The notes below the pieces were generated by a model, which ran no database searches, was not told the DNA's origin, and was given only the letters and a program-made list of their open reading frames with translations. Shown here one piece after another: positions 23,110-31,502 of a stretch of 48,668 nt of DNA. A program made the translations under genes and the position numbers. Source of the stretch: JANMEB01 sp041740495 (GTDB lineage Bacteria > Planctomycetota > Planctomycetia > Pirellulales > Pirellulaceae); contig JBGSLW010000082.1 in the NCBI GenBank assembly GCA_041740495.1, forward strand, positions 1-48,668, written 5' to 3'. Every line of letters begins with the position of its first letter. The first letter of the stretch is position 1.

Positions 23110-24072
23110 ATGAGTCGTTACCTCGCCTGGGCTCAATTGCTGCGGATCTCGGCTTTGCCGACCCTGCTTACCAATGTCTTGATGGGGTACTGGCTGGCAC
23201 ATTCCAGTTGGCTGCCGGGCTATCCTCTCGCGATGTTGCTGATCGCCTCCACAGCGCTCTACCTGGCGGGAATGGTGCTCAACGACGTTGCGGACTTCGC
23301 CGTCGATCAAAAGGAACGTCCCGAGCGGCCTCTCCCCAGCGGAAGAATTTCTTTGCCAACCGCACGGCGAGTCGGCTTGGCATTGCTGCTGGTCGGGATC
23401 CTGGCCGCGCTGTTGGCTACGCTCGGGGTTCACGGCAATCACGGATGGACGCCGCTGGGGCGAACGCTCGCGTGCACCGGGGCATTGGTGGTGCTGATAC
23501 TTACCTACAACTTCGTTCTCAAGTCGACCTGGCTGGGGCCATGGAATATGGGACTCTGCCGATCGGTGAATTTGCTTCTCAGCATGAGTACCGCCGCGAT
23601 CGGCCCAGGACCGTTGGGCTGGACGGTGACCGAAGTCGGAATCGCCGGAGCACTCGGCATCTACGTGGCGGGAATCACCACGGTGTCCCGCCAAGAGGCA
23701 ACTCGCAGTTCCAGGTGGCCGTTGGGTGTCGGCCTGGTGCTGCTCCTGGCCGGAGGTGCGGCTCTGGGTTGGGGCGCGCTGCGCGTCGCCGGGTTGGACT
23801 CGCCCTCGGCTCTGGACAATCGGACCGCCGCGACCCTTTTGATTATGACGGCCGGCGCACTGTTGGTCGCGGTAGCGCCGGTCTTGGAGGCAATGCGGAG
23901 GCCGGAACCCCTTCGCGTCCAAAGGGGAGTGAAGTGGGGTCTGTTTTCAATACCCCTGTTGGATGCGATACTGTGTTATGCGGCGAGCAGCGGCGCCGGC
24001 TGGCCGCCGCTGGTGATTCTGTCCCTGGCGGGAATCGGACTCGCCGTGGCTCGCCGCATCCGGGCGACGTGA
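23110..24072 (+). CDS. UbiA-type prenyltransferase, EboC-like
   Basis: 320 residues, multi-helix membrane protein. The first Asp-rich motif NDVADFAVDQKERPERPLPSG near 59-79 is the UbiA family prenyl-diphosphate/Mg2+ site. The second site, near LLDAILCYAA at ~285, is degenerate. UbiA enzymes join an isoprenoid chain to an acceptor ring or sugar. It is directly followed by a TIM-barrel isomerase-like gene (possibly overlapping GTGA) and an alkaline-phosphatase-like gene, the same order as eboC-eboE-eboF in EBO clusters of cyanobacteria, Bacteroidetes and eustigmatophyte plastids. AAGG lies just before the ATG. Substrate unknown. Confidence 0.8.
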   Translation: MSRYLAWAQLLRISALPTLLTNVLMGYWLAHSSWLPGYPLAMLLIASTALYLAGMVLNDVADFAVDQKERPERPLPSGRISLPTARRVGLALLLVGILAALLATLGVHGNHGWTPLGRTLACTGALVVLILTYNFVLKSTWLGPWNMGLCRSVNLLLSMSTAAIGPGPLGWTVTEVGIAGALGIYVAGITTVSRQEATRSSRWPLGVGLVLLLAGGAALGWGALRVAGLDSPSALDNRTAATLLIMTAGALLVAVAPVLEAMRRPEPLRVQRGVKWGLFSIPLLDAILCYAASSGAGWPPLVILSLAGIGLAVARRIRAT

Positions 24073-24116
24073 CTTTCGTCTGCCAGGCCACGCCCTTTCC
24101 TTCAAGCCTGCTTGGA

Positions 24117-24965
24117 ATGCAACTCGGTTATAACACCAACGGCTTATCCAATCACGACGGTTGGCAGGCCCTCGAAATACTGGCAGAAATCGGCTACCAG
24201 AGCGTCGCGCTGACGGTCGACCACCAATTGCTGGCGCCCGGCCGCCCCGATGTCGGGCAGCAGCGGATCGCCGTGCGCCAACTCCTCCGCGACCATGGAA
24301 TGGACTCGACGATCGAAACAGGAGCTCGTTTCCTGTTGGATCCCCGCCACAAACATCAGCCGACCCTGTTGGCCAACGAAGCGTCGGGGCGCAACCGACG
24401 GATCGACTTCCTGAAGTACTGCATCGAACTGGCGGCGGACTTCGAGAGTAGCTGCGTGTCGCTGTGGTCCGGCGTCAAGCCGCCCGATTGCGACGACCAG
24501 GCGGCTCTCGACCGGTTGGCCGGCGGCTTGCGCGCCGTGCTGGACTTCGCCTCGCAACACGGAGTCGTCGTGGCGTTCGAACCCGAACCGGATATGTTCA
24601 TCGACACGATGCACAGCTTCCAACGCCTGCTCCAGTGGATCGACGACGACCAGCTCAAACTCACGCTCGATGTCGGACATCTATTCTGTCAGGGAGAAGT
24701 ACCGATCGCCGATTACATCGCACGCTGGAAAGAGCGCCTGGCCAATGTGCATCTGGAAGACATGAAAGCGGGGGTCCACCGCCATCTGATGTTCGGCGAA
24801 GGGGACATCCACTTCCCGCCCGTCATCGAAGCACTGCGGGAAGTCGGCTACACTGGAGGAGTGCATGTCGAATTGAGCCAACATAGCCACGACGGCGTGC
24901 GATTCGCCCAACAGGCGTTCCAGTTTCTTCGGCCGCTGTTTCGCATTCCGCACGAGTTAACTTGA
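24117..24965 (+). CDS. TIM-barrel sugar isomerase-like protein, EboE-like
   Basis: 282 residues of the xylose isomerase-like/AP endonuclease 2 TIM-barrel superfamily. Seen: MQLGYNTNGLSNH at the N-terminus, VAFEPEPDMF (metal Glu) near 160, LTLDVGHLFCQGE (Asp and His) near 184, NVHLEDM near 212 and GGVHVELSQHSHD at the end, all typical metal-site strands. Function in EBO clusters is unknown. The ATG at 24117 is preferred, but a GTG at 24069 overlaps the UbiA stop (GTGA) and would couple translation. The longer frame back to 23082 runs antiparallel in phase through the UbiA gene and is not real. Confidence 0.8.
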   Translation: MQLGYNTNGLSNHDGWQALEILAEIGYQSVALTVDHQLLAPGRPDVGQQRIAVRQLLRDHGMDSTIETGARFLLDPRHKHQPTLLANEASGRNRRIDFLKYCIELAADFESSCVSLWSGVKPPDCDDQAALDRLAGGLRAVLDFASQHGVVVAFEPEPDMFIDTMHSFQRLLQWIDDDQLKLTLDVGHLFCQGEVPIADYIARWKERLANVHLEDMKAGVHRHLMFGEGDIHFPPVIEALREVGYTGGVHVELSQHSHDGVRFAQQAFQFLRPLFRIPHELT

Positions 24966-24998
24966 CCGCGAGTCGTTTCCCGCGAGTTGCCTTGAACC

Positions 24999-26312
24999 AT
25001 GTCCGAACCACTGCTGTTTCTCTCGATCCCAGGGCTCCGCCGCCGCGATCTGGCGCAGATGCCCGGCCTGAGTCAGCTCTGTCGGACGGCCGAGCTGCGG
25101 CAGCTCGACCACACTTTCCCTGCGGTTACTTGGCCCGCGCAAGCCACGATGCTGACCGGTTGCCGGCCGCAGGAACACGGGATTGTGGCCAACGGTTTGT
25201 ACGATCCCCGCAACAACCAACTCGAAATGTGGACGTTTGGAAACGAAGCGATCCAACGACCGCAGATTTGGGACGCACTCCGCGCTACGAACAAGTCGAC
25301 CGCCGCCTGGTTCCCGATGCTCAGCAAACGCTGCGGCGCGGATTATGTCTGCATGCCGGCGCCGGTCCACAACCCGGACGGCAGTGAGTCACTCTGGTGC
25401 TACACCCAGCCGACGGCGTTGTACGGCGAGTTGCTCGCGGCGCTCGGGCATTTCCCGTTGCAGCATTTCTGGGGGCCGCTCGCCAATTTCAAGTCGACCC
25501 AATGGATTCTTGATTCGGCGGCTTTTCTCGCCCGCCGCGCGCGACCTGATTTTTTCTATATCTACGTGCCGCATCTCGACTACGCAGCACAGAAATCAGG
25601 ACCCGATAGCCCGGCGGCACAAGCCGCCCTCGCCGAACTCGACCAGGGCCTGGCAGCATTCGGTCAGCAGATCGACGCCGCGTACGGCGGCCCAGTCGCC
25701 TGGCTGGTCGCCAGCGAATACGTGATCGCACCAACCGATCACGTCAGTTTTCCCAATCGGATTCTGCGGGAACAGGGTTGGCTGGAGGTCGTCGATGGTC
25801 CCGACGGCGAACTGCTCGATTTCGCCAAAAGCCACGCCTTCGCCCTGGTCGATCATCAATTTTCCCATGTGTACGTGCGGGAAGAAGCGCTCGAACGGAC
25901 CGCGAAGATTGCCGAGGTATTGCGGCGGCAACCGGGAATCGCCGCCGTTTGGGATCGAAAGCAACAATCGGACCAAGGGATCGGCCACCCCCGCTCGGGT
26001 GACCTGGTCGTGCTCTCCGAACCACACAGCTGGCAGGCGTACTACTACTGGATGGAAGACTCGCGGGCCCCCGCGTTCGCCCGGACCGTCGATATCCATC
26101 GGAAACCGGGATACGACCCGATCGAGTTGCATTTTGACTTGGCCACCAAGTCGATCCCGCTGGATGCCACACTCAATCGCGGCTCGCATGGAATCGTCAC
26201 CGAAGAGAGCAACCGAGAGAGCATCGTCTTGCTTCCCGGCAAGGTTGCGCCAAGTTCCACGTCGCTCAGCGATTTGGCGCTGCATGCATTGGTTCTAGAG
26301 CACTTCGCCTGA
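24999..26312 (+). CDS. Alkaline phosphatase/nucleotide pyrophosphatase superfamily protein, EboF-like
   Basis: 437 residues. The N-terminus LFLSIPGLRRRDL and the loop FPAVTWPAQATMLTG (nucleophile Thr near 44) match the type I phosphodiesterase/nucleotide pyrophosphatase fold. Further metal residues are suggested by YVPHLDYAAQ (~190), SEYVIAPTDHVS and DHQFSHVYV, and by RGSHGI near 388. Probably cleaves a phosphodiester or phosphate ester. 33 bases after the EboE-like gene on the same strand, and 13 bases before the formyl-THF cyclo-ligase gene, so the four genes likely form one transcript. No signal peptide, so it acts in the cytoplasm or on the inner membrane face. Confidence 0.8.
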   Translation: MSEPLLFLSIPGLRRRDLAQMPGLSQLCRTAELRQLDHTFPAVTWPAQATMLTGCRPQEHGIVANGLYDPRNNQLEMWTFGNEAIQRPQIWDALRATNKSTAAWFPMLSKRCGADYVCMPAPVHNPDGSESLWCYTQPTALYGELLAALGHFPLQHFWGPLANFKSTQWILDSAAFLARRARPDFFYIYVPHLDYAAQKSGPDSPAAQAALAELDQGLAAFGQQIDAAYGGPVAWLVASEYVIAPTDHVSFPNRILREQGWLEVVDGPDGELLDFAKSHAFALVDHQFSHVYVREEALERTAKIAEVLRRQPGIAAVWDRKQQSDQGIGHPRSGDLVVLSEPHSWQAYYYWMEDSRAPAFARTVDIHRKPGYDPIELHFDLATKSIPLDATLNRGSHGIVTEESNRESIVLLPGKVAPSSTSLSDLALHALVLEHFA

Positions 26313-26325
26313 GTTTCCTTCTGGC

Positions 26326-26994
26326 ATGACCGAGCTCATCACGAAATCGGACTATCGCCGTGAAGCCCGGCGACGGCGCGCCGCCATGCCCGACCGGGAA
26401 TCGGCCAGTGCTCGGCTCTTGGCCCTGCTCACCGAACTGCCCGAATACCGCGCGGCCAATCGCATTTTCTGCTACGTGGGATGCGGTGATGAAGTCGCCA
26501 CACTCCCCGCGTTGCACGAAGGCCTGGCAACCGGCAAGTCGATCGTTGTCCCGCTCTGCCTGCAGAACGAACTTCAGCTGTTCGAACTTCGCTCGCTGGA
26601 CGACCTGGCCCCGCGAACGTTGGGGATTCTGGAGCCGCGCGAGGAACTGTGGACACACTCCGAACGGTTCGTCGACATCCAGTCGATCGATTTGGCGGTG
26701 ATTCCGGGCGTCGCCTTTGGACAGGATGGCTCGCGAATCGGACAAGGACGAGGCTACTACGATCGGCTCCTCGCGCGGAGTCCCCCCGGGCGGCCTTTTC
26801 GGTTGGCCATCGCCTTCGAATGCCAGCTCTTTCCGACGGTTCCCGCCGCGCAGCACGACGCGCCGATGGACGCGTTACTCACGGAAGAACGCATCTACAG
26901 AATAGAGAGGGGTGGGCCGCATTCTATATCTGGAAGCGCAACGATTTGCTCGGCAAGCGAGCGGCATTCGTCCGGTCCGCCGGACATGCCGTGA
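26326..26994 (+). CDS. 5-formyltetrahydrofolate cyclo-ligase
   Basis: 222 residues. Converts 5-formyl-THF to 5,10-methenyl-THF using ATP, recycling folate. Visible: KSDYRREARRRRAAM at the start, IFCYVGCGDEVAT, LAVIPGVAFGQDGSRIGQGRGYYDRLL (the phosphate-binding loop) and AIAFECQLF. The fold normally ends soon after the TEERIYR-type strand. Here about 25 more residues follow, and they are encoded by a dispersed repeat (26930-26968), so the natural stop seems to have been replaced. Gene order suggests it is the last gene of the EBO-like operon, though its housekeeping role is separate. Confidence 0.92.
   Translation: MTELITKSDYRREARRRRAAMPDRESASARLLALLTELPEYRAANRIFCYVGCGDEVATLPALHEGLATGKSIVVPLCLQNELQLFELRSLDDLAPRTLGILEPREELWTHSERFVDIQSIDLAVIPGVAFGQDGSRIGQGRGYYDRLLARSPPGRPFRLAIAFECQLFPTVPAAQHDAPMDALLTEERIYRIERGGPHSISGSATICSASERHSSGPPDMP
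26930..26968 (-). repeat. Dispersed 39-bp repeat, copy overlapping the cyclo-ligase 3' end
   Basis: On the minus strand this begins AATGCCGCTCGCTTGCCGAG and ends TCGTTGCGCTTCCAG. It matches 38045-38083 with a few substitutions. Confidence 0.8.
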
Positions 26995-27003
26995 ACGCTC
27001 AGA

Positions 27004-27209
27004 GATGCCTCGAGGTTGATCCTTGAGGAGCGTTCACGATCGACCTACCCACAGCCCTGGCCAACACCCCTTCTTAGCCCCACAGGATGCCTCGGGGTTG
27101 ATCCCCGAGGAGCATTCACGATCGACCTACCGACACGCCCCACCCACCACTGTTCTTCGGCCGAGCCGACGACTCTCCACCCAAAAGCAGCTTCCCGAGG
27201 CCGAAACGG
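27004..27209 (+). repeat. Composite repeat element: two 44-bp repeats, 38-base spacer and conserved tail
   Basis: The 44-bp repeat occurs at 27004-27047 (hairpin CTCGAGG-TTGAT-CCTTGAG, compensated changes) and 27086-27129 (CTCGGGG-TTGAT-CCCCGAG). The spacer contains GCCAACACCCCTTCTTAGCC, and the tail contains CTTCGGCCGAG and CAGCTTCCCGAGGCCGAAAC. The same parts in the same order and spacing are found at 5174-5381. Confidence 0.85.
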
Positions 27210-27304
27210 GACAGGATCTCGCGGCGAGCCCCTTTCGCGCGACCGATACTCGCCAGGGTGTAGGCCGCAGTTCAAAAAAATCTCGCACACGGGACCGCCG
27301 TCCA

Positions 27305-27328
27305 ATAGGTGTACGTACGTACACCTAT
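27305..27328. repeat. 24-base perfect palindrome
   Basis: ATAGGTGTACGT followed by its exact reverse complement. It is preceded by GGGACCGCCGTCCA. A related element with the same flank and a broken palindrome is at 35440-35475. Confidence 0.85.
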
Positions 27329-27467
27329 GTTCCCGCCAAGCCACCAACGCGGCGCCATCGTTTCCTACCCCCTTTCGCTATCTTTGGGGGCAGATGTTAT
27401 TTGCCAGGCCAAGCCGTTTATCCGTTTCGGTTCCTGACACCTTTGTTTTCGAATTGCCCATCGCCTT

Positions 27468-28961
27468 TCAGGGGCCGATCGTCTCTCCGCCGCGGGCGGC
27501 GAAGGCGTCGCGGAGTCGGACGTAGCCCGCTTCGCTGATCCCTGACTGACGGATCGTCAGAGTCTTCAGGTTCGAGAGGGCCAGGAGCCCCTCGACCGAT
27601 TGGTCGCTGATCTTGGTCGAGCCAATATGCAGCCAGTTGAGTTGGGGGAACGTGGCCAAGGTCGCCAGGCAGGCGTCGGTCACTTGGGTGTTGTCCAGGT
27701 TCAACCACTTCAGTCGAGGGTGTCCCGCCAGTTCGGTCAGGGCGGCGTCGTCGATCGTGGTCGACCAGAGGTTGAGCTCCTCCAGGCTCTCGATCCCGCG
27801 CAGGGTCCGCAACCCGACGGCGGTCAATCCCGGAGAGCTCGTTTCGCTGAGGTCGATGACTTTTAGCTGGGCGCAGTTTCTCAAATGAGCGATCCCCTCA
27901 TCCGAGACATTCGTATCGCGCAGTCGCAGGATTGCAATCGTCGGGATTTGGCCGAAGACAGCGAGGCTTCGGTCGCCAATCGCTGTGCGTGTCGCCGAGA
28001 ATTCCTTCAGCTTTTGCAACCCAGCCAAGGCTTCAACTCCGACATCGGTGACTCGGGTATCGTTGATCCCGATCACTTCCAGGGCGGGCATTTGTCCCAG
28101 GGTCCGCATCCCTTCATCGGTGATCTGCGGTCCCCAGACTTTGATGAACTTCAGTTTGGGCAACTGGCTCAGGTTGGTCAGGCCCGCGTCGGATACGCGA
28201 TTGCAGTCGCTCAGGTCGAGCGCGACAAGGTTGGTCATTCCGCGCAAGTGCGCGAGTCCCTCGTCGCCGATTTTGGTTTGTCCCAGCCGCAATTGCTGCA
28301 CGCTGGGAAACGTCGCCAGGACCGCCAGATCTTCGTCGCCGATGCTGGAGCGAAACAACTGCAGGACCTGCAGATTGGGCAGCTTGCCCAGTGGGGCGAA
28401 GGACTCTCCGTGAATCGGCGCCTTCTCCAACGACAGCTCTCGCACGCTGGAAAGGCCGGAAATGCATTGGATGAGGGCATCGTCGACGCTGCGGCCCATT
28501 GCCGAAATCTGGTCGACGCGCGTCAATTTCGCTAGCGCCGCCAGACAGTCTTCGTCGATCACCGCGTCAGCCAAATCGACCGAGGTCACCCAACCGGCTT
28601 CGTCCTTTTGCAGGAGTGCGCCGGCATTTTCCAGGGCCGCTTGGGCAGGCTGCTCGCTGGCGGGATCCGCTTGGACTGACGCAGGAGCGGCGGCCGAATT
28701 TCCCCCGTTCGCGACCGGTTTGGACTCGCGCAATTGTTTGAGTTGGGCTTCCAGCCGCTCGATTCGCTGCTGCATTGCGGCAACTTGAGCGGAATTGCCT
28801 CCCCCCTCCAACTGCTCGATCTTGGACTCCAGTTCGCGGAGCTTCAACAGATAGGCGCCCGATTCAAAGCGGTTCTCGCTGCAGCCGGCCAGCCAGGTCC
28901 CGCTCAACAAACCTGCGGCCAGAACGGCATGGCGGCGGAACGACGATCGAAGCAGAGGCAT
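27468..28961 (-). CDS. Leucine-rich repeat lipoprotein
   Basis: 497 residues. Signal peptide with lipobox TWLAGC places a lipidated Cys at 27. A short coiled coil follows (KLRELESKIEQLEGG and MQQRIERLEAQLKQL, 38-80), then a Pro/Ala linker, then from ~110 to the end about fourteen repeats of the type LKxLxLxxTxITDxGLxxL (RNI/LRR class). LRR surfaces bind proteins. Planctomycetes carry many such exported LRR proteins; the target here is unknown. The ATG at 28961 starts a basic-hydrophobic signal. It lies alone between the repeat island and the ATP-grasp gene, in the same direction as the latter. Confidence 0.88.
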   Translation of the reverse strand: MPLLRSSFRRHAVLAAGLLSGTWLAGCSENRFESGAYLLKLRELESKIEQLEGGGNSAQVAAMQQRIERLEAQLKQLRESKPVANGGNSAAAPASVQADPASEQPAQAALENAGALLQKDEAGWVTSVDLADAVIDEDCLAALAKLTRVDQISAMGRSVDDALIQCISGLSSVRELSLEKAPIHGESFAPLGKLPNLQVLQLFRSSIGDEDLAVLATFPSVQQLRLGQTKIGDEGLAHLRGMTNLVALDLSDCNRVSDAGLTNLSQLPKLKFIKVWGPQITDEGMRTLGQMPALEVIGINDTRVTDVGVEALAGLQKLKEFSATRTAIGDRSLAVFGQIPTIAILRLRDTNVSDEGIAHLRNCAQLKVIDLSETSSPGLTAVGLRTLRGIESLEELNLWSTTIDDAALTELAGHPRLKWLNLDNTQVTDACLATLATFPQLNWLHIGSTKISDQSVEGLLALSNLKTLTIRQSGISEAGYVRLRDAFAARGGETIGP

Positions 28962-29079
28962 GGGTGGGTACTCCCCGGACGGCGAAGAAAATTAGAAACG
29001 ACGGGCAACGAACATGCGATGCCCACGCCTGGCATCCGGCCGCCTCCCGATGCATGCTTCTTTCATTCTAATAGAAAGC

Positions 29080-30120
29080 TCAACTTCGCCAAGCTGGAGA
29101 GTAGGCGAGTCCGAGCTTGACGATGCGCGTCAGCAAGTTGCGGTACGAAATGCCGACCGCCTCCGCCGATTCGGCGAAGTCTTCCCCGTACGACAAATTC
29201 GGATTGGGGTTGGCTTCCAGGACGTAGATTTCGCCGTTCTCCTTCATCCGCAGATCGATCCGCCCGTACCCGCTCATACACAACGCCCGGTAGACTCGTT
29301 TGCAGACGCGCGCGATATGGGCCGCAACCGATGTCGACAGCTCCCGCGGCGGACCCGTCTCGACCCCCACCTTTTCCTGGTACTTGTAGTCCCACTTGAC
29401 CTGGGCGGTGGCGATATTGGGGACCCCTTGCGGCAATTTCTTGAAGGTCAATTCCCACACCGGGAGGACTTTCAAACGATCGTTCCCCATGATCCCCACG
29501 TAGAACTCGCGCCCCTCGATGTACTCCTCGACCAACGCATCGGTCCCGATGTGGCTGTGGCAGTGTGCGATCTGCTTTTTCAGGGACTCCAGGTCGGTGA
29601 CCACCGAGCTGCGGCTGAGTCCCAGCGAGGCATCCTCCGTCGTCGATTTCACCAGCAAGGGGAATTCCAGTCGCTTGGGGATCCGTACGTTGCGACCGCG
29701 AGGGACCACCATGAAGCGCGGGGTGGCAATCCTGTGATACAGCATGATCTGTTTGGAGAGCGCCTTATCGCGAGCCAGCAAAAGTCCGCGCGGATTGCAC
29801 CCGGTATACGGCTGCTGGATCAACTCCAGGTAACTGGCGACGTGCTGGTCGTAGACCGTGGTGCGGTGAAATTCCTCCAGCAGATTGAAGGTGATATCCG
29901 GTTGCACCGTGGAGATCGCGTTGCGGATCGCTCCGAGATCGTCGACGACGCCGACCTTTTCCACCTGATGCCCCATCTCCCGCAAGGTCGTAGTCACATC
30001 GTATTCGCATTTCCATTCCTGGATTTGTTTTTCCGAGCATCCCTCCAACGAATCGGGGGGGACCAGGTCGGCGTGCATCAACGCCACGATCTTGAGCGGT
30101 TTGAACTTCTTCGTCGCCAT
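29080..30120 (-). CDS. ATP-grasp ligase related to D-alanine-D-alanine ligase
   Basis: 346 residues. N-terminal domain with KIVALMHADLVPP and DITFNLLEEFHRT (D-Ala-D-Ala ligase-like NLxE). Central ATP-binding part has ARDKALSKQIMLYH, FPLLVKSTTEDASLGL and VEEYIEGREFYVGI. C-terminal Mg2+ site is RIDLRMKENGEIYVLEANPNPNL. Forms an amide or peptide-like bond using ATP; the differing active-site details mean the substrate need not be D-Ala. Start at 30120 (MATKKFKP) has AAGGAT upstream. It follows the metallopeptidase gene by 44 bases on the same strand, suggesting a shared pathway that makes and trims an amide-linked product. Confidence 0.85.
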   Translation of the reverse strand: MATKKFKPLKIVALMHADLVPPDSLEGCSEKQIQEWKCEYDVTTTLREMGHQVEKVGVVDDLGAIRNAISTVQPDITFNLLEEFHRTTVYDQHVASYLELIQQPYTGCNPRGLLLARDKALSKQIMLYHRIATPRFMVVPRGRNVRIPKRLEFPLLVKSTTEDASLGLSRSSVVTDLESLKKQIAHCHSHIGTDALVEEYIEGREFYVGIMGNDRLKVLPVWELTFKKLPQGVPNIATAQVKWDYKYQEKVGVETGPPRELSTSVAAHIARVCKRVYRALCMSGYGRIDLRMKENGEIYVLEANPNPNLSYGEDFAESAEAVGISYRNLLTRIVKLGLAYSPAWRS

Positions 30121-30164
30121 GGGGGATCCTTTTGGCACAACGCGGCGTTCCGAAGACTACGATT

Positions 30165-31355
30165 CTAAAGCGCCAAGCGGTGGTGTCCGGCGTGCAAATA
30201 ATTCATCGTTTGGACCGTGATCATCACCAGGGCGTTGCGTCGAGTCGTACGCTCGCCGCGGCGCATTCGCAAACTCAATTGGCGACACCGAGTTATCATC
30301 TCGCCGATAATGTGATCGATCACGTACTGGTATTGCCCCGTCCAAACCGAAATGGTTTGTCGCAGCGATTTCCGGTGTTTTCGCAAGAAACTGGCTGCTG
30401 TGGGATTGTCGGCAAATTCCGCGGCGTCGGAAAACAAACGGAGCAAGTCCCGGTCGTAAAAGCTCGGAATATCGACCAGATAGCGCTGACATTTCTCGTT
30501 GTAGTGTTGGCGCAAGGTCTTGGATTCCTGCCGGATCGAATACGCATGCTGCCGCGATTGCACCTGCGGTCGTTGGTCGCGAAGCGACTCCATCAGGTCT
30601 TCCACGAATTCCAGCTTCTTCTTGGCGGGCCAGCCTTGGTAGCGGCTGCGCCACTGCGAGCGCGGTTTGAGCCAGACAGCGAATGTCTCGGCAAAGTCTT
30701 CCGAGGGGTGGCTCTGGGCGTACCACAAGTCCAGGTGCAACACGAAACTCTTGCTGTACGGACGCGGCTGATAATATTCCGGATACGGCTGCGACGCGTT
30801 TCCGAACATTCTTTGCCAGTCCCGCCGACGATGCAGACGGTACGCCGAGTCCAGACAATGGCCGGTCTCGTGCCGAAGGATCTTCATGCAGGTTGCGGGA
30901 TTGCCCCCTTCCACCTCCAACATGAACTTGCGTTCCAGCCGCATCAGGCGAGGATGCGCCAAGTAAAACGGGATCGCGATTCCCGGGATCCCGTCGGGCG
31001 AAAACCACTCCTCGGCCAACCAACAATGCGGGCGGAGGGCAATGCCGCGATGCGCCAGTTCAGCGTAGAGCCGATGGACTTGCTCCTCCAGCCAAGTCCC
31101 TTCGATCCGCAAGCCCAATTCGTTGAATCGGACGTCCAACAACTCTTCGATGGGCAAATCCGCCCAAGCGAATCGCTGCTTGGCGAACCGCCGCGCCGAT
31201 TTTCGCCCTGCCGATTTTCGCTTCAATATCCTTTGCCGTGCCGAAGTCCGCCGTGCCGAAGTCCGCGACTTCGAGGATCGCACGGGAGTAAGGCCGCGAG
31301 CGCTCTGCTGCGGTGCGCGTTTGCGTTTGCGGGGTTCAGACGGGCGGCGAGGCAT
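30165..31355 (-). CDS. Putative zinc metallopeptidase with basic N-terminal tail
   Basis: 396 residues. Zincin motif HETGH with His162, Glu163 and His166, preceded by TCMKILR. A downstream HPSEDFAETFAVW (Glu219 or Glu223) is the likely third ligand. Residues 1-60 are extremely Arg/Lys/Ser-rich (RTSARRTSAR, KRKSAGRKSARR), like nucleic-acid-binding tails. No signal peptide, so it is probably cytoplasmic. The family looks like the putative zinc-binding metallopeptidases of bacteria with poorly known targets. Pairs with the ATP-grasp gene 44 bases downstream. The initiation codon is 184 bases from the divergent ferredoxin gene, so both promoters share that gap. Confidence 0.75.
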   Translation of the reverse strand: MPRRPSEPRKRKRAPQQSARGLTPVRSSKSRTSARRTSARQRILKRKSAGRKSARRFAKQRFAWADLPIEELLDVRFNELGLRIEGTWLEEQVHRLYAELAHRGIALRPHCWLAEEWFSPDGIPGIAIPFYLAHPRLMRLERKFMLEVEGGNPATCMKILRHETGHCLDSAYRLHRRRDWQRMFGNASQPYPEYYQPRPYSKSFVLHLDLWYAQSHPSEDFAETFAVWLKPRSQWRSRYQGWPAKKKLEFVEDLMESLRDQRPQVQSRQHAYSIRQESKTLRQHYNEKCQRYLVDIPSFYDRDLLRLFSDAAEFADNPTAASFLRKHRKSLRQTISVWTGQYQYVIDHIIGEMITRCRQLSLRMRRGERTTRRNALVMITVQTMNYLHAGHHRLAL

Positions 31356-31502
31356 TCGCTTCTGGCGCGCGACGCGCTGCGTCGCAATAGGCGGGCGGGT
31401 CGGAAAAGCTTCCAGTGTAGTTTATCCCACACAGCACAGGAAGCTTGGGCCAGCGGCAACTTCCTGCTAGAATCTAGAGTCAACTCCGCTTGCCCGGTTT
31501 CG

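Larger units (their letters stand above)
26995..27467. other. Repeat island without genes
   Basis: It contains the composite element (27004-27209) shared with 5174-5381, a run of seven A residues at 27274-27280, and a 24-base perfect palindrome (27305-27328). 27335-27467 has no recognised feature. Minus-strand open frames here are built from the repeats and are not supported. Confidence 0.7.

Noticed and set aside
23082..24116. Upstream part of the 627-codon frame ending at 24965
   Set aside because: It is an out-of-frame shadow of the UbiA-type gene with Arg/Gly-rich low-complexity translation; only the part from 24117 (or 24069) matches a protein family.
29014..30168. 384-codon plus-strand frame
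   Set aside because: It is antisense to the well-supported ATP-grasp gene.
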